Part shown: positions 1-5,384 of the stretch, piece after piece
Layout: each line of letters opens with the position of its first letter
Numbering within the stretch: position 1 is the first letter of the stretch
Notes under the pieces: model-generated
What the model saw: the letters and a program-made list of their open reading frames with translations, nothing else
Database searches by the model: none
Told to the model about the DNA's origin: nothing
Assembly: GCA_934647305.1 (NCBI GenBank)
Contig: CAKUFI010000102.1
Location: forward strand, 1 to 7,943
Length of the DNA stretch: 7,943 nt
Reading direction: 5' to 3'
From: an uncultured Clostridia bacterium
GTDB lineage: Bacteria > Bacillota > Clostridia > Christensenellales > Aristaeellaceae
Program-made: the position numbers and the translations under genes

Positions 1-21
1 ACGCCGCTGGGCACGATTGAA

Positions 22-66
22 AGTTCGAAAGGGCTGCGGCCCTCTCGAGCTCTCCGGGGGTTTTTT
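22..66 (+). terminator. Possible first terminator hairpin at left edge
   Basis: Arms 22-34 and 39-51 pair around a TGCG loop: AGGGC with GCCCT, then one A-C mismatch, then TCGA with TCGA, and three further outer pairs. Six T follow at 61-66, but nine bases (mostly G and C) separate the stem from the T-run, so it is a poor intrinsic terminator by itself. It would serve a rightward transcript entering from outside the window, upstream of the better terminator at 76-120. It could also be a fragment of a repeat. Confidence 0.3.
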
Positions 67-75
67 GACAGTCTG

Positions 76-120
76 AGACCCGGGGAGATATACTCCTCGG
101 GTCTGCTTTTGTGTTTTTTT
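76..120 (+). terminator. Intrinsic terminator of a rightward gene left of the window
   Basis: A 12-bp stem (76-87 with 93-104, one G-U pair) closes a five-base ATATA loop. It is followed by a T-rich tail at 107-120 ending in seven T. The orientation is rightward, so it ends a transcript from outside the window that converges on hydA. Read leftward, the same stem is followed by TCAGACTG and no T-run, so it is at best a weak terminator for the hyd operon. Confidence 0.75.
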
Positions 121-147
121 CAGGCTGTCCGCGCCTGCGCCGACCGC

Positions 148-1911
148 TTAATACTTGGAGCGGGCGGTGTAGGTGGTGTGCAGCAGTTCGTGCGCCTTGT
201 GGCTGTTGGGCTCGCCCAGGAACTCGGCGTAGATCTTCTTGATCTCGGGGTTCTCGTGGGACTTGCGGATGGTCTTGGCCTCGTCCTCGTCGTAGAGCGC
301 CTTGGCGCGCAGCACGCGGGGATCGTTATAGACGCGCTCCTCGGGGGAGACGATCGGCTGGCCGCCGCCGTTCACGCAGCCGCCGGGGCAGCCCATGACC
401 TCGATGAAGGTGTAGTTCTTCTCGCCGGACTTGACCATGTCGAGCAGCTTGGACGCCGCGCCGGTGGAGTGGGCGACCGCCACGGAGATGGGCGTGCCGT
501 TCAGGTCGATCGTGGCTTCCTTGATGTCCTCCAGGCCGCGAACCTGGTCGAACTCGACGTTCTCCAGGGTCTTGCCGGTGACGACCTCATAGGCGGTACG
601 CAGCGCGGCCTCCATGACGCCGCCGGTCGCGCCGAAGATGACGCCGGCGCCGGTGGACTCGCCCAGCAGGCTGTCGAAGTCCTCGTCGGGCAGGCGGGCG
701 AAGTTGATGCCGGCGTTCTTGATCATGCGGGCCAGCTCGCGGGTGGTGATGACGATGTCCACGTCCTTCAGGCCGTCATGACCCAGCTCGGGACGGGCGG
801 CCTCGAACTTCTTGGCAGTGCAGGGCATGACGGAGACCACGACGATGTCGCGCGGGTCGATGCCCTCCTTCTCGGCATAGTAGGACTTGATCATCGCGCC
901 CTCCATCTCGTGGGGAGACTTACAGGAGGACAGGTTCGGCAGGAACTCCGGATAGAAGGTCTCGCAGAACTTGATCCAGCCGGGAGAGCAGGAGGTGATC
1001 ATGGGCAGCACGCCCTGGTTCTTGATGCGGCCCAGCAGCTCGGTGGCCTCCTCCATGATGGTGAGGTCGGCGGCGAAGTCGGTATCAAAGACCTTGTCGA
1101 AGCCCAGGCGGCGCAGCGCGGCGGCCATTTTGCCGGTGCAGCGGGTGCCCATGGGCATGCCGAATTCCTCGCCCAGCGCGGCGCGCACGGCGGGAGCAGG
1201 CTGCACGACCACGTGCTTGGTGGGATCGGCCAGGGCGGCGAACACCTCGGCGGTGCTGTCGCGCTCGGTCAGCGCGCCCACGGGGCACACGGCGATGCAC
1301 TGGCCGCAGTTGATGCAGGCGGTCTCGCCCAGGGACATATCCCAGGCGGAAGCGATGGAGGTGTTGAAGCCGCGCTTCACCGCGCCGATCACGCCCACCT
1401 TCTGCACCTTGGAGCAGACGGCGACGCAGCGACGGCACAGGATGCACTTGCTGTTATCGCGCACGATGGCGGCAGAGCCCTTCTCCTCGGGATGGACGGT
1501 GGTGGAGCCGGCATAGCGGTTCTCGTCGTCCACGCCGTACTCGCGGCACAGCGCCTGCAGCTCGCAGTTGGTGGAGCGCACGCAGGAGAGGCACTTCTTG
1601 TTATGATTGGAGAGCAGCAGCTCGAGGTTGGTCTTGCGGGCCTCGCGCAGCGCGGGGGTGTTGGTCTTGACCGTGATCTCGCCGGTCACGCGGTTGGGCG
1701 CGATGGCTTCCACGGGCAGCACGCAGGCGGCCTGCCAGGCGCGCGCGCCAGTATCCACCAGGCACATACGGCAGGCGCCGATCTCATTGATGCCCTTCAG
1801 GTAGCACAGGGTGGGAATCCGAATGCCGGCGGCGCGGGCCGCTTCCAGCACGGTCGTACCGGCGGGAACGCTGACCTTGACGCCGTCGATCGAAAGCGTA
1901 ATCATATTCAT
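148..1911 (-). CDS. hydA: [FeFe]-hydrogenase catalytic subunit of a multimeric NAD-linked hydrogenase (HydA/HndD type)
   Basis: Catalytic subunit that reversibly makes H2 from protons in the cytoplasmic HydABC/Hnd-type complex. The product is 587 aa counted from the ATG at 1911. Domains in order: plant-type [2Fe-2S] ferredoxin (C36, C47, C50, C63); His-Cys3 [4Fe-4S] site (H103, C107, C110, C116); a 2[4Fe-4S] ferredoxin (C156/159/162/166 and C199/202/205/209); then the H-cluster domain. Motif L1 is T306-SCSPGW, L2 is MPC364TAKKFE, and L3 is C508PGGC512VNGGGQP. The proton-path residues of clostridial CpI are conserved (E288, E291, R295, C308, S328). It ends with the small-subunit-like helices (RKSHENP). 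S309 stands where CpI has a cluster-ligating Cys. An ATG at 1920 directly abuts GGAGG with no spacing, so the ATG at 1911 (9 nt spacing) is preferred. It is the last gene of the operon and its SD overlaps the hydB stop, suggesting translational coupling. Maturases hydEFG are not in the window. Confidence 0.96.
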   Translation of the reverse strand: MNMITLSIDGVKVSVPAGTTVLEAARAAGIRIPTLCYLKGINEIGACRMCLVDTGARAWQAACVLPVEAIAPNRVTGEITVKTNTPALREARKTNLELLLSNHNKKCLSCVRSTNCELQALCREYGVDDENRYAGSTTVHPEEKGSAAIVRDNSKCILCRRCVAVCSKVQKVGVIGAVKRGFNTSIASAWDMSLGETACINCGQCIAVCPVGALTERDSTAEVFAALADPTKHVVVQPAPAVRAALGEEFGMPMGTRCTGKMAAALRRLGFDKVFDTDFAADLTIMEEATELLGRIKNQGVLPMITSCSPGWIKFCETFYPEFLPNLSSCKSPHEMEGAMIKSYYAEKEGIDPRDIVVVSVMPCTAKKFEAARPELGHDGLKDVDIVITTRELARMIKNAGINFARLPDEDFDSLLGESTGAGVIFGATGGVMEAALRTAYEVVTGKTLENVEFDQVRGLEDIKEATIDLNGTPISVAVAHSTGAASKLLDMVKSGEKNYTFIEVMGCPGGCVNGGGQPIVSPEERVYNDPRVLRAKALYDEDEAKTIRKSHENPEIKKIYAEFLGEPNSHKAHELLHTTYTARSKY

Positions 1912-1920
1912 GGAAGGCAT

Positions 1921-1928
1921 CCTCCTTA
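1921..1928 (-). promoter_or_regulatory. hydA Shine-Dalgarno overlapping the hydB stop codon
   Basis: On the minus strand the hydB stop TAA is the first three bases of TAAGGAGG, a full match to the 16S anti-SD. The next ATG (1920-1918) touches it, while the one at 1911-1909 is 9 nt away. This decides the hydA start and implies coupled translation of hydB and hydA. Confidence 0.75.
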
Positions 1929-3725
1929 CTTCTTAGAGATCGCGCCGAACTTGCACTTCTCCATGCAGGCGCCGCACTTGAGGCACTTGGCAGGATCGAT
2001 GGAGTGGGGCTGCTTGACGGAGCCGGAGATGGCGCCGGCCGGGCAGACGCGGGCGCACATGGTGCAGCCCTTGCACTTGGCGGGGTCGATGACATACTGA
2101 AGCAGCTTCTGGCAGACGCCGGCGGGGCAGCGCTTCTCGTAGATGTGCGCCTCGTACTCGGAGCGGAACTGCTTGATGGTGGACAGTACGGGGTTGGGCG
2201 CGGTCTGGCCCAGGCCGCACAGCGCGGTGGCCTTGATGGAGGAGGCGAGCGCTTCCAGCTTCTCGATGTCGCCGTCCTCGCCCTTGCCGCTGACGATGCG
2301 GTTCAGGATCTCCAGCATGCGGCGGGTACCGATACGGCAGGGAGTGCACTTGCCGCAGGACTCGTCCACGGTGAAGTCCAGGAAGAAGCGGGCGATGTCA
2401 ACCATGCAGTTGTCCTCGTCCATGACGATCATGCCGCCGGAGCCCATCATCGAGCCGGCCGCGATCAGGTTGTCATAGTCCACGGGGGTGTCCAGCATGG
2501 AAGCCGGCAGACAGCCGCCGGAGGGGCCGCCGGTCTGAACCGCCTTGAAGGCCTTGTCGTGCGGGATGCCGCCGCCGATGTCGTAGATGATCTCACGCAG
2601 CGTGGTGCCCATGGGAACCTCGACCAGGCCGGTGTTGTTGATCTTGCCGCCCAGCGCGAAGACCTTGGTGCCCTTGGACTTCTCGGTGCCCATGGAGGCG
2701 AACCAGTCGGCGCCCTTCAGAATGATCTGGGGGACGTTGGCATAGGTCTCAACGTTGTTGAGCAGGGTGGGCTTTCCGAACAGGCCCTTGATGGCCGGGA
2801 ACGGAGGACGCGGGCGGGGCTCGCCGCGGCGGCCTTCGATGGACTCGAGCAGGGCGGTTTCCTCGCCGCACACGAACGCGCCGGCGCCCAGACGGATGTC
2901 CAGGTCGAAGCAGAACTCGGTGCCGAAGATGTTCTTGCCCAGCATGCCGATTTCGCGGGCCTCTTCAATGGCCTTCTGCAGGCGCTGCACGGCGATCGGG
3001 TACTCCGCGCGCACGTACACATAGCCCTGATCGGCGCCCACGGCGTAGGCGGCGATGGCCATGGCCTCGATGATGACGTTCGGGTCGCCCTCAAGCACGG
3101 AGCGGTCCATGAACGCGCCCGGGTCGCCCTCGTCGGCGTTGCAGCAGACGTACTTCTTGTCGCCCTGGGCGGCATAGGTGAACTGCCACTTCATGCCGGT
3201 GGAGAATCCGCCGCCGCCGCGGCCGCGCAGACCGGACTTCTTGATGGTGTCGATGACTTCCTCGCGGCTCATCTCGTGCAGCACCTTATACAGGGCCTGA
3301 TAGCCGTCGCGGGCGATGTACTCGTTGATGTCCTCGGGATCGATCACGCCGCAGTTGCGCAGCGCGGTACGGTTCTGCTTCTTATAGAAGGGGGTGTCGT
3401 CCAGGGGCAGCAGCTTGCCGGTCTCGTGGTCGATGCCGTCCTTGTAGAGCAGATCCTTGACGACGTGGCCCTTCATCAGGTGCTCATGGAAGATGGTGTC
3501 CACGTCCTTGAGCTCAATGCGGCTATAGAACGCGCCCTCGGGGTAGATAATGATGACCGGGCCGGCGGCGCACAGGCCGAAGCAGCCGGTATGAACCAGT
3601 TTAATTTCCTTTTCCAGGTGATTCTCCTTCACCAGCTCCTGGAAACGGTGCAGCAAATCGACAGAGCCGGAAGAAGTGCAGCCGGTGCCGCCGCAGATGA
3701 GCACGTGAGAACGGAAAAGCTCCAT
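1926..3725 (-). CDS. hydB: NAD(H)-binding flavoprotein subunit of [FeFe]-hydrogenase (HydB/HndC, NuoF-like)
   Basis: Diaphorase subunit that exchanges electrons between NAD(H) and the hydrogenase through FMN and FeS clusters. In bifurcating relatives it is the site where ferredoxin and NAD electrons meet. The product is 599 aa, normal for HydB. Domains in order: thioredoxin-like [2Fe-2S] (C11, C16, C48, C52); NuoF FMN/NAD fold with the glycine-rich RGRGGGGFSTG (168-177) and NADEGDPGAFMDR (196-208) motifs; SLBB-like region; NuoF [4Fe-4S] site ESCGKCTPC (C457, C460, C463) with C503; a conserved CPAGVC (533-538); and a C-terminal 2[4Fe-4S] ferredoxin (C551/554/557/561 and C581/584/587/591). All expected ligands are present. 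The start at 3725 follows TAAGGAGG (3743-3736) at 10 nt spacing. Whether this enzyme bifurcates or is simply NADH-dependent cannot be settled from motifs alone. Alternative names are hndC and nuoF. Confidence 0.95.
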   Translation of the reverse strand: MELFRSHVLICGGTGCTSSGSVDLLHRFQELVKENHLEKEIKLVHTGCFGLCAAGPVIIIYPEGAFYSRIELKDVDTIFHEHLMKGHVVKDLLYKDGIDHETGKLLPLDDTPFYKKQNRTALRNCGVIDPEDINEYIARDGYQALYKVLHEMSREEVIDTIKKSGLRGRGGGGFSTGMKWQFTYAAQGDKKYVCCNADEGDPGAFMDRSVLEGDPNVIIEAMAIAAYAVGADQGYVYVRAEYPIAVQRLQKAIEEAREIGMLGKNIFGTEFCFDLDIRLGAGAFVCGEETALLESIEGRRGEPRPRPPFPAIKGLFGKPTLLNNVETYANVPQIILKGADWFASMGTEKSKGTKVFALGGKINNTGLVEVPMGTTLREIIYDIGGGIPHDKAFKAVQTGGPSGGCLPASMLDTPVDYDNLIAAGSMMGSGGMIVMDEDNCMVDIARFFLDFTVDESCGKCTPCRIGTRRMLEILNRIVSGKGEDGDIEKLEALASSIKATALCGLGQTAPNPVLSTIKQFRSEYEAHIYEKRCPAGVCQKLLQYVIDPAKCKGCTMCARVCPAGAISGSVKQPHSIDPAKCLKCGACMEKCKFGAISKK

Positions 3726-3744
3726 AGCAGGTTTTCCTCCTTAG

Positions 3745-3768
3745 AATGCAAGTAAGAGTGCAGGTAAG
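3745..3768 (+). repeat. 12-bp imperfect tandem duplication between the HndB-like gene and hydB
   Basis: Two adjacent 12-mers, AATGCAAGTAAG and AGTGCAGGTAAG, match at 10 of 12 positions. They fill much of the 51-nt gap between the small subunit gene and hydB, just before the hydB SD. They could be a replication-slippage duplication. No hairpin or known site is evident. Confidence 0.6.
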
Positions 3769-3776
3769 CGGCCTTC

Positions 3777-4088
3777 TCAGGCGACGGTGGCGAAAATTTC
3801 GGCGACCTTGTCGACGGTCACGTCGGTATAGGTCTTTTCCTCGCCGTTAACGATGGTTTTGACTTCGCCCGCGGGCGCGTCGCACAGCTTCACGGCCAGG
3901 TTCAGCATGTTGGCCTTGGCGGCCGCCTCGAGGAACGCCGCGACCAGCTGACGGGCCAGACCGCCCTCTTCATACTCGCCGGCGGAAATAATCACCTGGG
4001 GACCCTCGTGATGTCTGCGCAGATTGATCTTGGACTGCATGCTCTCGCGGACAGCCTCCAGATCCTTGAGCTCCTTAATGGTATTCAT
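3777..4088 (-). CDS. Small HndB-like thioredoxin-fold subunit lacking most [2Fe-2S] cysteines
   Basis: A 103-aa protein in the slot that hndB occupies in hndABCD operons, between the NuoE-like and NuoF-like genes. HndB-family proteins are about 120-aa thioredoxin-like [2Fe-2S] ferredoxins. They start with a helical segment leading to an INLR-like motif, then a TCGIAAGAR-like segment, a TGCxGxC segment and a VTxEKA-like helix. Here the helical start and INLR (21-24) are present, followed by VIISAGEYEEGGLAR (32-46) with Tyr39 where a Cys is expected. KLCDAPAG (67-74) keeps only C69 of the second pair. TDVTVDKVAEIF (88-99) matches the final helix, and the usual C-terminal tail is absent. C69 is the only Cys, so a [2Fe-2S] cluster is unlikely. 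The start at 4088 has GGAGG 9 nt upstream, and hydC ends 18 nt before. The family assignment rests on pattern and position. A structural or assembly role is inference. Confidence 0.75.
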   Translation of the reverse strand: MNTIKELKDLEAVRESMQSKINLRRHHEGPQVIISAGEYEEGGLARQLVAAFLEAAAKANMLNLAVKLCDAPAGEVKTIVNGEEKTYTDVTVDKVAEIFATVA

Positions 4089-4106
4089 GGCGTTGCACCT
4101 CCGAAA

Positions 4107-4595
4107 TTAAGCGTTCGCTTCGGCGTCACGATACTTCTGCATGATGCCGGGGATATCGCCGGGCACCAGACGGCCGTATACGTCGTCGTTAATCATCATG
4201 ACGGGGGCCAGGCCGCACGCGCCCAGGCAGCGGGTGTCCTTGATGGTGAACAGACCGTCTTTGGTGGTCTTGCCCACGGGGATCTCAAGGGTGTCGGACA
4301 CAGCCTGAAGCACTTCCTTGGAACCCTTGACGTAGCAGGCGGTACCCAGGCACACGCCGATGATATACTTGCCGCGCGGCTCCAGCGCGAACTGGGAATA
4401 GAAGGTCGACACGCCGTACACTTCGCTCAGCGTAGCGCCCAGGCCCTCCGCGATGCGGATCTGAACGTCCTTCGGCACATGGCCAAAGATGTTCTGGGCA
4501 GCCTGCAGCGTCATCATCACGGCGCCTTTTTTGCCCTTGTTGCTTTCGATCACCTTGTCAAGCTCGAGATACTTGTCCTGGTTTCCGACCGGCAT
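4107..4595 (-). CDS. hydC: NuoE-like [2Fe-2S] subunit of [FeFe]-hydrogenase (HydC/HndA)
   Basis: First gene of the operon, giving a 162-aa protein of the NuoE/24-kDa family. It passes electrons between the HydB flavin side and the rest of the complex through one [2Fe-2S] cluster. An N-terminal helical bundle (about 8-70, with the family stretch around GVSTFYSQFALEPRGKY, 61-77) is followed by a thioredoxin-like domain. The cluster ligands are C82-x4-C87 and C123-x3-C127 (CLGTAC and CLGAC), and all four are present. The length matches the family. The start at 4595 lies 10 nt after TAAGGAGG (4613-4606), and the upstream frame offers no better start. It is transcribed from the promoter at 4675-4683. 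Alternative names are hndA or nuoE. The neighbouring NuoF-like protein and FeFe-hydrogenase, and the absence of other nuo genes, argue against respiratory complex I. Confidence 0.94.
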   Translation of the reverse strand: MPVGNQDKYLELDKVIESNKGKKGAVMMTLQAAQNIFGHVPKDVQIRIAEGLGATLSEVYGVSTFYSQFALEPRGKYIIGVCLGTACYVKGSKEVLQAVSDTLEIPVGKTTKDGLFTIKDTRCLGACGLAPVMMINDDVYGRLVPGDIPGIMQKYRDAEANA

Positions 4596-4624
4596 AGGTT
4601 TGACCCCTCCTTAGAGATAATATA

Positions 4625-4668
4625 TCATCAGCGGTATGATGACATGAAATAAAGACATAGCTGTCCTT
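4625..4668 (-). other. hyd mRNA 5' leader with two hairpins
   Basis: Two small stem-loops lie in the predicted leader. At the predicted transcript 5' end, arms 4668-4662 and 4657-4651 form 7 bp (one G-U) around a four-base loop. Further down, TCATCA and TGATGA (4642-4637 with 4630-4625) form a perfect 6-bp stem with a six-base loop. The SD follows at 4613. Neither resembles a riboswitch I recognise; mRNA stabilisation is one possible role. Confidence 0.45.
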
Positions 4669-4674
4669 GGGGTC

Positions 4675-4703
4675 ATTATAGCACAAAAGGCTGATGAATG
4701 CAT
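4675..4703 (-). promoter_or_regulatory. Promoter of the hyd operon
   Basis: Minus-strand TATAAT (4680-4675) is a perfect -10 and is preceded by TGC, giving an extended -10. With a 17-nt spacer the -35 hexamer is ATGCAT (4703-4698), a poor match, so promoter strength would rest on the extended -10 and on A/T tracts upstream (about 4715-4736). A start near 4668 leaves a leader of about 73 nt. The AT richness contrasts sharply with the GC-rich genes. Confidence 0.75.
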
Positions 4704-4707
4704 TCAT
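4694..4707. promoter_or_regulatory. 14-bp perfect palindrome over the hyd -35 position
   Basis: ATGAATGCATTCAT is fully self-complementary, and its centre (4700/4701) falls on the expected -35 element of the hyd promoter. That is where a dimeric repressor, or an activator compensating for the weak -35, would bind. It does not match the Rex consensus (TTGTTAA-N4-TTAACAA). The binding protein is unknown. Confidence 0.45.
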
Positions 4708-4719
4708 TTTCAGAATATT
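4705..4719. promoter_or_regulatory. CodY-like box upstream of the hyd promoter
   Basis: CATTTTCAGAATATT agrees with the Firmicute CodY consensus AATTTTCWGAAAATT at 13 of 15 positions. It overlaps the edge of the palindrome at 4694-4707, so the two could compete. CodY boxes are degenerate and arise by chance in AT-rich DNA, and CodY has not been shown in this organism. Confidence 0.35.
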
Positions 4720-4738
4720 TAACCATCTAATTTTTTAC

Positions 4739-4764
4739 ACCTCTCGACAGGGTGCGAGGTTTTT
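4739..4764 (+). terminator. Weak terminator-like hairpin in the divergent intergenic region
   Basis: ACCTC (4739-4743) pairs with GAGGT (4756-4760) around a 12-base loop that may add two more pairs, and five T follow (4760-4764). It faces rpsO and no plus-strand gene precedes it. If real, it would stop antisense transcription coming across the hyd operon, or act inside an unannotated RNA. Confidence 0.3.
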
Positions 4765-4952
4765 CCCGGTTCAGGCTTGGTTAGATTTGTCTAATATAAC
4801 CGAAAGTTCCGCCTCGAGGCCGCTTCTTAACGCATGCTTCGCATTAGAAGGGGTATGCGGCGGACGACGGGGCCTGTTGCCTGAAAAAGATCCCCTCCCG
4901 GCGGCATGGAAGGTTCGCCCAGCAAAATTAATGCAAAATGCGCTTTTCAGCG
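4765..4952. other. Structured stretch without a gene between the divergent promoters
   Basis: No convincing coding region is present. A plus-strand reading frame from 4694 to 4975 has no proper SD and no recognisable domain. The stretch includes the 4779-4801 repeat, a 10-bp palindrome GCCTCGAGGC (4811-4820), and a stem-loop at 4819-4861. That stem-loop has an outer GCCGC/GCGGC stem, then TTCT/AGAA, then ATGC-TTC-GCAT at the tip. Shorter G/C pairings lie at 4869-4895 and 4900-4919. No known RNA family or tRNA is recognised. Confidence 0.4.
4779..4801. repeat. AT-rich nested inverted repeat, possible operator
   Basis: TTAGA-TTTG-TCTAA (4781-4794) is a perfect 5-bp inverted repeat, nested in GGTTA...TAACC (4779-4783 and 4797-4801). 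It lies about 100 bp upstream of the hyd -10 and about 150 bp upstream of the rpsO -35. The short symmetric arms resemble an operator, but no family can be named. Confidence 0.3.
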
Positions 4953-4981
4953 TTTACAAGAGAGGCAATGTATGATAAAAT
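4953..4981 (+). promoter_or_regulatory. Promoter of rpsO(-pnp)
   Basis: The -35 TTTACA (4953-4958) and -10 TAAAAT (4976-4981) each match consensus at 5 of 6 positions and are separated by exactly 17 nt. TGA before the -10 gives an extended -10. Transcription would start near 4988, leaving a leader of about 96 nt before rpsO. Confidence 0.75.
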
Positions 4982-4987
4982 AGTGGA

Positions 4988-5083
4988 CGTGGCATCATAA
5001 TGCCGAAGAACCGCGTGGCTCAGTTTGCCGATTCTCCAACGGCTTGCTTGGCTGGCGGGAATAAGAAGCAGGAGGAACATCCC
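4988..5083 (+). other. rpsO mRNA leader, possible S15 autoregulatory structure
   Basis: A GGCAT-CATA-ATGCC hairpin (4991-5004) sits at the predicted 5' end. Further on, CCGC (5011-5014) can pair with GCGG (5055-5058), enclosing a GCCG...CGGC hairpin with a CTCC loop. AGGAGG (5070-5075) lies 8 nt before the ATG. S15 represses its own mRNA through leader structures in several bacteria. This leader is long enough for that, but I cannot match it to a described class. Confidence 0.35.
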
Positions 5084-5338
5084 ATGACTAAGCAGGAAAT
5101 CATCAACACCTATGCCCGCCACGAGGGCGACACCGGCTCCCCCGAGGTTCAGATCGCGCTGCTGACCGAGCGCATCAACCACCTCAACGAGCACCTGAAG
5201 CTGAACCGCAACGACCACCACTCCAACCGCGGCCTGCTGCTGATGGTTGGTCAGCGCAGAGGTCTGCTGGCTTATCTGAAGGAAAAGGACATCGAGTCCT
5301 ACCGCGCTCTGATCGAGAAGCTGGGCCTGAGAAAGTAA
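5084..5338 (+). CDS. rpsO: 30S ribosomal protein S15
   Basis: Small-subunit protein that binds 16S rRNA in the central domain and helps organise the platform with S6, S18, S8 and S11. The product is 84 aa, all helical. The family signature HEGDTGSPEVQIALLTERI (13-31) and the rRNA-contacting DHHSNRG (44-50) are present, followed by the conserved MVGQRRGLLAYL and a GLRK end. It is about 4 residues shorter than the usual 88-89, all lost from the N-terminal helix; other clostridial versions also start with MTK. The ATG at 5084 has AGGAGG at 8 nt. The same frame stays open back to an ATG at 5000, but that start has no SD and would run through the leader, so it is rejected. It is paired with pnp downstream, as in many bacteria. 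Confidence 0.97.
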   Translation: MTKQEIINTYARHEGDTGSPEVQIALLTERINHLNEHLKLNRNDHHSNRGLLLMVGQRRGLLAYLKEKDIESYRALIEKLGLRK

Positions 5339-5384
5339 TCGTAGCTTATCTGGCTGCCGTGACCGGCCCCGGTGCAAAAGTGTT

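Noticed and set aside
1..20. C-terminal end of an upstream rightward gene ending with TGA at 18-20
   Set aside because: Only six codons would be visible. The downstream terminator makes a rightward gene plausible, but the reading frame cannot be supported.
109..3755. Long plus-strand open frames (663 and 583 codons) opposite hydA and hydB
   Set aside because: They are antisense shadows of GC-rich genes: low-complexity Gly/Ala/His/Leu composition, no domain, and no SD. The minus strand carries complete, motif-rich proteins.
4779..4801. Rex operator for the hyd operon
   Set aside because: The inverted repeat TTAGA-N4-TCTAA does not match TTGTTAA-N4-TTAACAA, and no better Rex site was found in the hyd upstream region.
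4694..4975. 93-codon plus-strand open frame in the divergent intergenic region
   Set aside because: It starts inside the hyd palindrome, has only a poorly spaced AAGG upstream, no recognisable domain, and runs across predicted promoter elements and hairpins.
5000..5083. N-terminal extension of S15 from an ATG at 5000
   Set aside because: The 28 extra residues match no S15 family member, the start has no SD, and AGGAGG is correctly placed for the ATG at 5084.
4596..5083. Known riboswitch, tRNA or 6S-like RNA
   Set aside because: I looked for conserved cores on both strands and found none. Hairpins are present but match no family I can name.
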